Part shown: positions 17,434-27,284 of the stretch, piece by piece | Layout: the number at the start of each line of letters is the position of its first letter | Position numbering within the stretch: the first letter of the stretch is position 1 | Assembly: GCA_024638705.1 (NCBI GenBank) | Contig: JAHEJV010000005.1 | Location: 1 to 45,800, forward strand | DNA: 45,800 nt | Direction of reading: 5' to 3' | Source: Deltaproteobacteria bacterium | Lineage (GTDB): Bacteria > Myxococcota_A > UBA9160 > SMWR01 | Notes under the pieces: generated by a model | Told to the model about the DNA's origin: nothing | The model's database searches: none | The model's input: the letters and a program-made list of their open reading frames with translations, nothing else | Program-made: the position numbers and the translations under genes

Positions 17434-17859
17434 CTACGAGACCAACCCCGCGAAATACCGCAGCACATCCGTCTCCGTCAGCATTCCCACGAGCTTCGTC
17501 TCGTCGAGCACCGGCAGGCACCCGATCTTGCGCTCCGCCATCACCCGGGCTGCCTCCTCCGCCGTGGCATCCGGCCCGATCACGATCGGCGGTGCCGACA
17601 TCACGCGTTTGATCTCGACGACCTGGAGGAAGGCGCGGCGCTGCTCGGTGCCGAAGGCGCTCAGATTGGAGAGCGAGGCGCGCAGCAGGTCGCGTTCGGA
17701 CACGACGCCCACGAGCTGACCGGCCCGCACCACGGGCATGTGCCGGACTCCGCCGAGCGTCATGATATCTTCCACGGTCGACAGCGAGTCGTCGCTGCTG
17801 ATCGTGACGATGTGCTTGGACATGATGTCGCGAACGCGTGTTTCGCTCGTTTCGCCCAT
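17434..17859 (-). CDS. CBS-domain pair protein
   Basis: VRDIMSKHIVTISSDDSLSTVEDIMTLGGVRHMPVV...LVGVVSERDLL and VMSAPPIVIGPDATAEEAARVMAERKIGCLPVL...LVGMLTETDVL. Confidence 0.92.
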   Translation of the reverse strand: MGETSETRVRDIMSKHIVTISSDDSLSTVEDIMTLGGVRHMPVVRAGQLVGVVSERDLLRASLSNLSAFGTEQRRAFLQVVEIKRVMSAPPIVIGPDATAEEAARVMAERKIGCLPVLDETKLVGMLTETDVLRYFAGLVS

Positions 17860-17912
17860 ACCCGTGTCGTCTCGTTTCGAGGCCCGGTGCGTTAGGCAGA
17901 GGATTCTACTCC

Positions 17913-18320
17913 ATGGCTTCCGACCGATGGAAAGAAAGCGACGAGGCCGTGGGCCGGCAGGACGGCAAGGAGACGCCGGGCGAGGCGGGCCCGAGTCCGG
18001 CGATCCCCGACTTCGTGCGACGCGCCCTGACCGCGGGCTTCTCGAGCTTCTTCCTCACCGGCGAGGCGTTGCGCGAAGCCCTCGGGGATTCCCTCCCCAA
18101 GGAGTGGGCGGATTTCGCGGCCGAACAGAGCACGCGCGCCCGCAGCGAGCTCATCGAGCGGCTCAGCGTCGAGCTGGGGCGCGCCGTCGAGGACGTCGAC
18201 TGGACCGCCGTGCTCGCCAAGCTGCTCGCCGGACACACCCTCGAGGTGAATGCGCGCGTGCGGGTCGTGGAGAGCGACGAGGGCCGACCCGGCCTGCGCG
18301 TCAAGCTCGAGGACGACTGA
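17913..18320 (+). CDS. Conserved-looking hypothetical protein
   Basis: ATG 17913; 135 aa MASDRWKESDEAVGRQDG...LRVKLEDD; codon-biased and fills the gap between neighbours. Confidence 0.65.
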   Translation: MASDRWKESDEAVGRQDGKETPGEAGPSPAIPDFVRRALTAGFSSFFLTGEALREALGDSLPKEWADFAAEQSTRARSELIERLSVELGRAVEDVDWTAVLAKLLAGHTLEVNARVRVVESDEGRPGLRVKLEDD

Positions 18321-18344
18321 GCGGGCGCCCCTCGGCGCGGCGTC

Positions 18345-18527
18345 TCACTCGCCGCCGTCCTCGCGGGTGAAGGTGACGAACGCCATCGTCGGGCGACGCG
18401 ACACCTCGCTCACCACGAAGCGCATGCCGTCGTACTGCCAGCCCTGGGCCGTCCACTCGTTGAGGATCTTCTCGAGATCCTCGTCGGTCACCGAACTCGT
18501 CTCGACCACCTTGTATCGCACCGTCAT
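18345..18527 (-). CDS. Small DUF4177-like protein
   Basis: MTVRYKVVETSSVTDEDLEKILNEWTAQGWQYDGMRFVVSEVSRRPTMAFVTFTREDGGE; ATGA overlap with upstream cobA-hemD. Confidence 0.75.
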   Translation of the reverse strand: MTVRYKVVETSSVTDEDLEKILNEWTAQGWQYDGMRFVVSEVSRRPTMAFVTFTREDGGE

Positions 18528-20067
18528 CCCCCCTCGGATTCTCGCGGCGCGTCCCCGAGCGCGCCCGTGAGCGCTTCGACCAGTCCCGCCGCCGTCGACT
18601 GCGTCGCCACGACGTCGGCGGGGAGCCCGACACTCTCGAGCGTACGCGCCGTGACCGGACCGATCGCCGCCACCGTGCAGCGCGCCGCGGCGTTGCGCGC
18701 CGGCGCATCGAGCAGGTCGACGAAGCGTCGCGCGGCGGACGGACTCGCGAAGGTCAACACGTCGAAACGGCCGGCGACGAGATCGGCGCGGAGCGCCGCA
18801 CCATCGACTTCGGCCGGGACGTTGCGATAGGCGACGACGGCGTCGACCTCGGCGCCCGCTTCGCGCAGACCGGCGGGTAGCACCTCGCGCGCGAGGTCGG
18901 AGCGCGGGATCAGGAAGCGCCTCCCGCGAATGCCCTCGGCACCGAGCAGCTCGGCGAGCACGCCGTCGGCATCGAAGCGCGCCGCAGGAACGCGATGGAC
19001 GGGAAGCCCGGCGTCGATCGCGGCGCGCGCCGTCACCGGCCCCACGCAGACCACGCGCGCCGCACCGACGTCGATCGCGTTGCCGCGCGTCGCCGCGCGC
19101 TCGGCGGTGAAACGCACGGCGTTCGCGCTCGTGAACACGATCGCGTCGTAGTCGTCGAGCCGGTCGAGAGCCGCGTCGAGCGGGGCGGGATCGTCGGGCG
19201 GCGCGAGATCGATCATCGGGACGCGATCGGTCTCCGCGCCCGCCGACGAAAGAGCGCGCTCGAGCTCGACGGCCTGCTCCGGCGAGCGCGTCACGAGGAC
19301 ACGTCGTCCGAAGAGTGGCTGACGCTCGTACCACGCGAGCGCTTCGCGAAGCGACACGACCTCGCCCACCACGACCACCGCGGGTGATCCGATTCCCGCG
19401 CGCTCGACTTCCGCGACGAGCTCTCCCAGCGGCGCCTCGACGACGCGCTGCTCGGGCAACGTCCCGGACATCACGACCGCGGCGGGCGTTTCGGGCGCGC
19501 GTCCCGCATCGAGCAGGCGCTTCGTGATCGCCTCGAGATTGCGCATGCCCATCAGGATCAACAGGGTGTCGGCGCTCAGGGCCAACAGGTCCCAGCGCGT
19601 CTCGCGCGTCACCTGGGTCGGATCGCTGTGGCCCGTCACCACGGCGAAGGACGCGCTGTGACGCCGATCGGTGACCGGAATGCCGGCGTAGGCGAGCGCC
19701 CCGAGCACGGACGACACGCCCGGGATCACTTCGACGGGGATCCCGGCGGCCGCGCACGCGCTCGCCTCCTCGCCGCCGCGACCGAAGACGTAGGGGTCGC
19801 CGCCCTTGAGACGCACGACGGTGCGCCCTTCCCTTGCGAGACGCAGCAGGAGCGCCGTCGTGTCCTCCTGCGGCAGCGTCGGCGGCCCGTGTCCGCGTTT
19901 GCCGGCGTCGATGCGCAGCGCCTCGGAGGGCGCGAGGTCGAGCAGTTGCGGCGAAGCCAGCGCGTCGTAGACGACGGCATCCGCGCGGCGCAACGCCTCG
20001 GCGCCGCGCACGGTGATCAGGTCGGGCGCGCCCGGCCCGGCGCCGACCAGGATCACGCGGCCGGTGC

Positions 20068-20071
<4 letters not shown>
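18524..20071 (-). CDS. Fused uroporphyrinogen-III C-methyltransferase / uroporphyrinogen-III synthase
   Basis: VILVGAGPGAPDLITVRGAEALRRADAVVYD, VVRLKGGDPYVFGRGGEEA, PVTDRRHSASFAVVTGH (CobA/SUMT) followed by a HemD-like C-terminal half. Confidence 0.93.
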
Positions 20072-20993
<922 letters not shown>

Positions 20994-20997
<4 letters not shown>

Positions 20998-22328
20998 GAT
21001 TCCTCCGCGTCGCCGTCGTCGCTTTGGTCGGAGCCGATGTCGGCGGTCGATTCGTCGCCGGTCTCGTCGAGCGCGAAGAGCAGTCGCGCCGTCTCGAGAT
21101 GCGCCATGCCCTCCTCGCGCTCGGCCTCGCGGCGAAGTCGCGACAACGGGGCGTGCAGGATCTTCTTCACGATCGCGCGGGTGAGGGCTTCGACGGCATC
21201 GCGCGTCGGATCGTCGAGGGGAAGCTTCGCGAGCGTCCGCTCGAGCTCCGCCGCGCGGATCGCCTCGACGCGCGCGCTCAGGTGCTTGATCGTCGGCACC
21301 GCGCGCAGCGCCGAGAACCAGCCGTCGAAGCGCTGCTGCTCGGTGTCGACGATCGCCTCCGCGCGAGCCTGTTCGCGGCGGCGCTCCTCGGCGTTCTCGT
21401 CGGCCACCGCCGCGAGGTCGTCGAGGTCGTAGCGGTAGAGCTCGTCGATGTCGTCGATCGCCGGATCGGCGTTGCGCGGCACGCCGATGTCGATGACGAA
21501 GATCGGGCGACCGCGCCGCGAAGACAGCGCGGCCTCGGCCAGCTCGTGCGTGAGCCACGGCTCGTGACCGCCGATCGAGGTGAGCACCACGTCCGCGTCG
21601 GCGAGCAGCACCGGAAGCTCATCGAGCCCGTGGGCGGTCGCGCCGAACTGCGCGGCGAGGTGCTGGGCGCGCTCGGCGGTGCGGTTGGCGACGCTCACGT
21701 CTTCGAGCCCGGCGTCGCGCATCGCCCGCAGCGCCAGCTCGATCATCTCGCCCGCGCCGACGAGCAGCGCGCGCTTCTCGGCGAAGTCCTCGAAGATCTG
21801 CCCGGCGAGTCCGACGGCGACCCTCGCGACCGACACCGGACGCTCGGCGATGCGCGTCTCGTTGCGCACCCGCTTCGCAGTGGTGAAGGCGTGCTGGAAG
21901 AGGCGTCCCAGGATGGCACCCGAGGCGCCGCACTCGACCGCGGCGCGATAGGCGTCCTTCGTCTGGCCGAGGATCTGCGGCTCGCCGACCACCATCGAGT
22001 CGAGCGCCGACGCGACGCGGAAGAGGTGCCGCATCGCGTCGCGGTTCGTGTGCTCGTAGAGCGATCCGTCGAGGTCGAGCTCGCCGGGAGCGTCGCCTGT
22101 GGCGAGCTCGCGGCGGAAGAACGAGCGGACGCGCAGCCGGGCCGATTCGAGATCGCGGGTCAGGATGCACAGCTCGACGCGGTTGCAGGTGGACACGAGC
22201 ACCGCTTCGTCGATCTCGTCGCTGGCGACGAGCTTGCGCAGGAGCGGCGCCGGGTCGTCGACGGCGAGCCTCTCGCGCAGGGCGAGCGGAGCAGAGCGGT
22301 GGTTCATCCCGACCAGCAGCAGCTTCAC
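20994..22328 (-). CDS. hemA: Glutamyl-tRNA reductase
   Basis: LVGMNHRSAPLALRERLA, LVSTCNRVELC, MVVGEPQILGQTKDAY, LLVGAGEMIELALR. Confidence 0.96.
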
Positions 22329-23122
22329 GCCAGCAGCTCCACACCGAGCACGGCGACGCCGAGCAGCGCAAAGCCGCCGAGCGCCGACACCGCCAGACGT
22401 CGCGCCGGCAGCCGCGCGGCGAAGCGCTGCGCGACCAGCACTCCGTAGATGGCCCAGGCGACGAGGCAGAAGGTTTCGTGCGCGCTTCCCGAGAAGAAGA
22501 CGCCGACGTCCTCGCGCAGCCAGAGTGCGCCGGTGAGCACGCCGACCGTGAGGAGCGGGAAACCCGCCGCGATCGCGAACGCACCGGCACGGTCGAGCGC
22601 CTCGAGGGACGGCCAGGCGCCGCCCCCGGAGAGCGGTCGCTTCCGCTTCAGACGACGGTGCTCGACGAGGAAGAGCGCGCCGGCCAGACCGGCCAGACCG
22701 AGCAGCGCGAGCCCGGCGCTCGCGAAGAGGACGTGGGCGTGCGGCATGGAGCCGGCGCCGGTCACGATCTCGGCCGTCTGGCCTCCTTCCCGACTCCACC
22801 ACGCCGCCATCACCCCGAGGAAGGCCATCGGCGCCACGAGCACGACCAGTCCGGCGAGCTTCGCGCGCCACACCAGCACGAGGAATCCCAGCGTGCCGAC
22901 CCACGCCATGAAGGAGAGCGCGCTCGGCAGATGGGTGAGCGGCGGCGGCGGATCGAGGGTGTGGAGCAGCGAGAAGCTCGCGCCGTGGGTCAGCGCGCCG
23001 GCGGCCAGCGCCCAGATCGCGGCGCGGTTCCAGGCCGGACGCGCGGTGGCGAACCCGATCCCCGAAGCGAGGCAGGCGAGGAAATAGGCGATTGCCGTGG
23101 AGATATGGAGCGTGTCGACCAT
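22325..23122 (-). CDS. CcsA/HemX-like cytochrome c assembly membrane protein
   Basis: Polytopic; 'LHILLS'-like THGASFSLLHTL, SMPHAHVLFASAGLALLGLAGLAGALFLVEHRRLKRKR; directly upstream of hemA. Confidence 0.83.
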   Translation of the reverse strand: MVDTLHISTAIAYFLACLASGIGFATARPAWNRAAIWALAAGALTHGASFSLLHTLDPPPPLTHLPSALSFMAWVGTLGFLVLVWRAKLAGLVVLVAPMAFLGVMAAWWSREGGQTAEIVTGAGSMPHAHVLFASAGLALLGLAGLAGALFLVEHRRLKRKRPLSGGGAWPSLEALDRAGAFAIAAGFPLLTVGVLTGALWLREDVGVFFSGSAHETFCLVAWAIYGVLVAQRFAARLPARRLAVSALGGFALLGVAVLGVELLA

Positions 23123-23149
23123 GGGCGGATCCCGGAAGCGCGACGCGCA

Positions 23150-23221
23150 GGGGGCCGTGCTCGGGGGTGTGAAGAGCGTGGGGAAGGATCGGGGGCGGGC
23201 CGGGGGAGTCTCGGCCGGGGG
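23150..23221 (+). promoter_or_regulatory. G-quadruplex-forming candidate tract
   Basis: Seven G3+ tracts in 72 nt; core GGGG-AAGGATC-GGGGG-C-GGG-CC-GGGGG (23180-23206) fits G3+N1-7. Confidence 0.6.
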
Positions 23222-23274
23222 CGTCGCGCCCGCAAGCGGCGCGGCTCGGGCCCAGCGGCGTGCCGGGCCGCGGC

Positions 23275-23820
23275 TCAGCGCCGGTTTCGCATCCGCTCCA
23301 TCTGGAGACGCACAGCGTAGGCGTCCTTCGCGCTCTCGAAGACGCGGAACATCGGCTCGCCGTGGAGCACGAAACGGATCTCCTGGAGGGAGGTCTCGCC
23401 GTCCAGATGCGTGCGCGCCTCCTCGATCATCACTTCCGCGCAGCGCTGGGGAGAGAAGCCGCCGATGCCCGCCCCGATGGCCGGCACCGCGATCGTCGCG
23501 CAGCCCTTCTCGGACGCGAGGGCGAAGCTGTGGCGGGTCGCGCTGCGCACGCTCGCCTCGCTGGCGCCGCTCCCCAGGGACATCCCCGCGGCGTGGATCA
23601 CGAAGCGGGCCGGCAGGTCGCCGGCACCGGTGACCGCCGCTTCGCCGACCTGGATCGGCCCGTGCGCGTCGCATTCGGCCTGGATCGACGGCCCGCCCTT
23701 CTTCCGGATCGCGCCGGCCAAGCCCGAACCGAGCTGCAGCTCGCTGTTCGCCGCGTTCACGATCGCGTCCACTTCCTGCGCGGTGATGTCGCCCTCGACG
23801 AGTGTCAGGCGCCCACTCAC
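23275..23820 (-). CDS. Macrodomain (ADP-ribose binding/hydrolase-like) protein
   Basis: LTLVEGDITAQEVDAIVNAANSELQLGSGLAGAIRKKGG, FVIHAAGM, VPAIGAGIGGFSPQRCAEVMIEE. Confidence 0.9.
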   Translation of the reverse strand: MSGRLTLVEGDITAQEVDAIVNAANSELQLGSGLAGAIRKKGGPSIQAECDAHGPIQVGEAAVTGAGDLPARFVIHAAGMSLGSGASEASVRSATRHSFALASEKGCATIAVPAIGAGIGGFSPQRCAEVMIEEARTHLDGETSLQEIRFVLHGEPMFRVFESAKDAYAVRLQMERMRNRR

Positions 23821-24431
23821 GTCGCTCCGTTCTCCGGAAACAGGGCTTCGTCGACCAGCTCGCACAGCACGTGGAGGATGGCGATGTGGGTTTCCTGGAT
23901 GCGCGCGGTGACGTCCGACGCGGCGACGATCGGCACGTCGACGCGCGCGGCGAGCTTTCCGCCGCCCTTCCCGGTGAGGCCGATCGTGGCGAGGCCCCGC
24001 TCGCGCGCGACTTCGACCGCTTCGATGACGTTCGGCGAATTTCCCGAGGTGGAGATCGCGAGAGCGACGTCGCCCGCGCGGCCGTGCGCCTCGACGAGGC
24101 GGGCGAAGACGCGGTCGAAGCCGTAGTCGTTGCCGATCGCGGTGAGGTCGGAGGTGTTGGCGGTGAGCGCCATCGCGGGCAGCCCCGGGCGCTCGCGCAC
24201 GTAGCGTCCCGCGAGCTCGGCGCACAGGTGCTGCGCGTCCGAGGCCGAGCCCCCGTTGCCGAAGGCGAGCAGCTTGCCGTCGCCGCGGAAGGCCTCGATC
24301 AGATGCGCTGCCGCCCGCTCGATCGCCGGTCCGCTCGCCTCGAGGGTCGCGCGCTTCGCGGCGATGCTGTCCTCGAAGACCGCGCGGATCCGCGTCAGGC
24401 GTTCCGCCCGCTCGTCGTCCGGCTTGCTCAT
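23817..24431 (-). CDS. gmhA: SIS-domain sedoheptulose-7-phosphate isomerase
   Basis: LLAFGNGGSASDAQHLCAELAGRYVRERPGLPAMALTANTSDLTAIGNDYGFDRVFAR, ALAISTSGNSPNVIEA. Confidence 0.93.
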   Translation of the reverse strand: MSKPDDERAERLTRIRAVFEDSIAAKRATLEASGPAIERAAAHLIEAFRGDGKLLAFGNGGSASDAQHLCAELAGRYVRERPGLPAMALTANTSDLTAIGNDYGFDRVFARLVEAHGRAGDVALAISTSGNSPNVIEAVEVARERGLATIGLTGKGGGKLAARVDVPIVAASDVTARIQETHIAILHVLCELVDEALFPENGAT

Positions 24432-24597
24432 GCGCCTGGCGCCTCCCGTCGCCGAGACCGTTCCACACGTAGGGCGACCGCGCTAGCGTCCCCCCGTCCC
24501 GTAACCGGACGCGCGTCTCCGGAATCCCAATCCGCGCGCGCCCCCCAACGCCCGCGATGGATTCCTGAAAAAGGGCGATCGAAGAGAGGAAATCGGC

Positions 24598-24924
24598 ATG
24601 GCCAAGGTTGCAGAAGTCACGGACCAGAACTTCCAGAGCGAGGTACTCGATTCGGACACGCCGACCATCATCGATTTCTGGGCCGAATGGTGCGCCCCCT
24701 GCCGCCAGATCGCCCCGATCATCTCCGAGCTCGCCGAGGAGTACGGCGACCGCGTGAAGATCGTGAAGATGGACATCGACGCCCATCCCAACACGCCCGG
24801 CCAGTACGGCGTCCGCGCGATCCCCACGATCCTCGCCTTCAAGAACGGCCAGGTCGTCGAACAGCTCCAGGGCGCGCGGCCGAAGGCGGACTTCAAGGCG
24901 ATGGTCGAGGGGTTGCTCGCCTAA
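24598..24924 (+). CDS. trxA: Thioredoxin
   Basis: IIDFWAEWCAPCRQIAPIISELA (WCAPC), GVRAIPTILAFKNG. Confidence 0.97.
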   Translation: MAKVAEVTDQNFQSEVLDSDTPTIIDFWAEWCAPCRQIAPIISELAEEYGDRVKIVKMDIDAHPNTPGQYGVRAIPTILAFKNGQVVEQLQGARPKADFKAMVEGLLA

Positions 24925-24993
24925 CCCCCTTCCTTCACGGGGTGCGACGGTCGGAGGCCACCCGCTTCTAGCGCCTTTCAGTGACCTCGAGAA

Positions 24994-25390
24994 CCCACGG
25001 GGTTGCCCGGTATTCCTCCGGCCAATGGCTCGCTTCGACGTCACGTGCCGTAGCCAGCTCGTTGCCCGTCGCGCCGCGCAGGCGTAACGGGAGTTCTCCT
25101 CGGGCTGCGCTTCAGTTGGCCTGCGGAATACCGGGCAACCCCGTGGGCGGCAGCGACGGAGTCCCTGCGCGAGCGCTGGGCAGTTCGCCACCCACTCACA
25201 CCGGAGGTCAGCGGCCGGGCTCACGGACCCGCGCGGCGCGGGCGGCCGGGATTTCTTCCGGCCAACTCAGCGCAGCAGGCCGCGCGATAGTCAGCTTCCG
25301 CGGCGCTCCAGCCTCACCTCGGCTTGGTACTCCGGAGAAACAGGCGAGCCATTGGCCGGAGGAAATGCCGGTCGACCGCGACGCTCTCCG
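24994..25390. repeat. Cluster of four ~45 bp repeats in alternating orientation (noncoding structured element)
   Basis: Copies at about 24994-25033 (+), 25105-25147 (-), 25238-25275 (+), 25344-25385 (-), sharing core CCGG.ATT(T/C)C..CGGCCAA; perfect 23 bp IR (24994-25016/25125-25147) and perfect 21 bp IR (25013-25033/25344-25364). Confidence 0.9.
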
Positions 25391-25455
25391 AAGATCCGAA
25401 CGGTAACCACTCGGGTTCGGACCGTATACGAAAACGGGCCGAACAGAATCACGAC

Positions 25456-26163
25456 CTAACGCGTCGGGGGGGTGAAGAAGCGGACCGGCCAGTTGCGGCG
25501 GGTGGCTTCTCGGTAGAGCATCGGATCGGGATTGGTGGCGACGGGGTGGCCGACGAGGTCCATCAGGGGGCGGTCGGTGATCGAGTCGGTGTAGAAGAAG
25601 CTCTTCGCGAGATCGATCCCTTCGTCCTCGATCAACTGCTGCACCCAGTAGATCTTCCCCTCCTCGAAGCAGATCGGCTCGATCACGCGCCCCGTGAACA
25701 GCCCCCCCTCCACTTCGAGCCGCGTGTAGAGCATGTGCGCGATGCCGAGCCGCTCGGCGAGCGGGCGCACCACGAACTTCGTCGCGCCCGAGACGATCGC
25801 GACGACGTGCCCTGCCTCCTGGTGATCGCGCACCAGCTTCGCGGCCTCGGGATAGAGCGCCGGCATCACGAGCTGATCGAACCAGTTGGCGGCCTGCGCT
25901 TCGAGGTCGGCTTCGCGCTGCCCGCGAAATTCCTGCATCAGCGACTTCGTCCAGCTCTGGATGTCGAGGACGCCGAGCTTGTACTGGAGATAGGTGGCGA
26001 CGCCCTTCGCCAGCTCGAGATTGCCGATCTCGCCCTGGCGGTAGCGGTGCTTCATCCACAGGCTGCCCGAGTTCTCGGCGATCAGCGTCTTGTCGAGGTC
26101 GAAGAACGCGCCGATCCGAGGGCGACGACGGGACGTCTTCTGGACGACGGCGGAAGCGGCCAT
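25456..26163 (-). CDS. HAD-IB family phosphatase (SerB-like)
   Basis: IGAFFDLDKTLIAENSG, VAIVSGATKFVVRPLAERLGIAHMLYTRLEVEGGLFTG, YTDSITDRPLMDLVGHPVATNPD. Confidence 0.9.
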   Translation of the reverse strand: MAASAVVQKTSRRRPRIGAFFDLDKTLIAENSGSLWMKHRYRQGEIGNLELAKGVATYLQYKLGVLDIQSWTKSLMQEFRGQREADLEAQAANWFDQLVMPALYPEAAKLVRDHQEAGHVVAIVSGATKFVVRPLAERLGIAHMLYTRLEVEGGLFTGRVIEPICFEEGKIYWVQQLIEDEGIDLAKSFFYTDSITDRPLMDLVGHPVATNPDPMLYREATRRNWPVRFFTPPTR

Positions 26164-26186
26164 GGCGGAAGCCTAGGTCAGCGGCG

Positions 26187-27284
26187 CTAGAAGACGTAGC
26201 GTCGCATCGACACGTTCATCAGCAGCCCGAGCAGCGCGAAGGTGACGACGAGCGCCGACCCGCCGTAGGAGAAGAGCGGGAGCGGCACGCCGATGACCGG
26301 CGCGAGCCCGATCACCATCGCGATGTTGAGCACCGCGGGCCAGAACAGACACCCGACCACCCCGACGGCGAGCAGGGCCCCGAAGTCGTCCTTCGAATTG
26401 CGCGCGACGACGAGCCCCCAGATGAGGAGCGTCACGTAGAGCGTGAGCGTCACGCAGGTGCCGACGAAGCCCCACTCTTCGGCGAGCACCGAGAAGGCGA
26501 AGTCGGTGTGCTGGGTGGGGAGGAAGCGGAGCTGGGTCTGGGTGCCTTCGCCGTAGCCGCTGCCGAGCACGCCGCCCGAACCGATCGCGATGCGCGACTG
26601 GGTCGCCTGGTAGCCCGACGCCAATGGATCGCGCCCCGGGTCGACGACGACCAGGATGCGCTCCTTCTGATAGTCGGCGAGGCCGAAGGTCCACAGCGCG
26701 GCGAGCGCGGCGACGCCGACGGCGGCGATGGCGAGCCACGCGCGGAACGGGATCCGCACGAGGGCGAAGTAGGTGCTGCCGACGAGGAGCGTCAGGAGAG
26801 CCACGCCCATGTCGCCCTGGGCCACGATCAGCGCGACGGGCACCGCGATGATCGCGCCGGGCCACACGAGTTCGCGCAGCCTCGTCGTCTGGCCCGGCGG
26901 GTAGCGCTGGAAATAACGCGCCAGGCCGAGCACGAGCGCCACCTTCGCCAGCTCCGAGGGCTGGACGCGGCCGCCGAAGAGCCAGCTCTGCGAGCCGCGC
27001 GTGACGGGCGCGAGCACGAGCGTCAGGGCGAGGAGTCCGATCGCAATGCAGAAGGCGGGCAACGCGAGCCGCTCGAAGTGCCGATAGTCGACGGCGGCAC
27101 AAACCATCGCGACGGTCATCCCGAGACCGAGCGAGAAGAGCTGACGCCGCATTTCGTCGGACAGGCCGTCGGGCGTCGAGGTCGCCGAGGAGAGGTTCAC
27201 CAGACCGAAGACCGTCAGGATGGTGATCAGGCCGAGGAGCGTCCAGTCGAAGTTCTGGATCGAGCGGCGGTCAATGCCCAGCAA
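26187..27284 (-). CDS. rodA: Rod shape-determining protein RodA (SEDS glycosyltransferase)
   Basis: DWTLLGLITILTVFGLVNLSSA, RVQPSELAKVALVLGLARYFQ, FLPTQHTDFAFSVLAEEWGFVG, LPLFSYGGSALV; likely TTG start at 27284. Confidence 0.95.
   Translation of the reverse strand: MLGIDRRSIQNFDWTLLGLITILTVFGLVNLSSATSTPDGLSDEMRRQLFSLGLGMTVAMVCAAVDYRHFERLALPAFCIAIGLLALTLVLAPVTRGSQSWLFGGRVQPSELAKVALVLGLARYFQRYPPGQTTRLRELVWPGAIIAVPVALIVAQGDMGVALLTLLVGSTYFALVRIPFRAWLAIAAVGVAALAALWTFGLADYQKERILVVVDPGRDPLASGYQATQSRIAIGSGGVLGSGYGEGTQTQLRFLPTQHTDFAFSVLAEEWGFVGTCVTLTLYVTLLIWGLVVARNSKDDFGALLAVGVVGCLFWPAVLNIAMVIGLAPVIGVPLPLFSYGGSALVVTFALLGLLMNVSMRRYVF

Noticed and set aside
24994-25390. CRISPR array
   Set aside because: Only four imperfect copies in alternating orientation with irregular spacing and no cas genes.
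24981-25406. 141 aa + strand ORF (and part of the 283 aa minus ORF) over the repeat element
   Set aside because: Translation merely echoes the DNA repeats (SSGQWLA / SSGQLSA / SHWPEEM) on both strands; no convincing start or family, so treated as noncoding.
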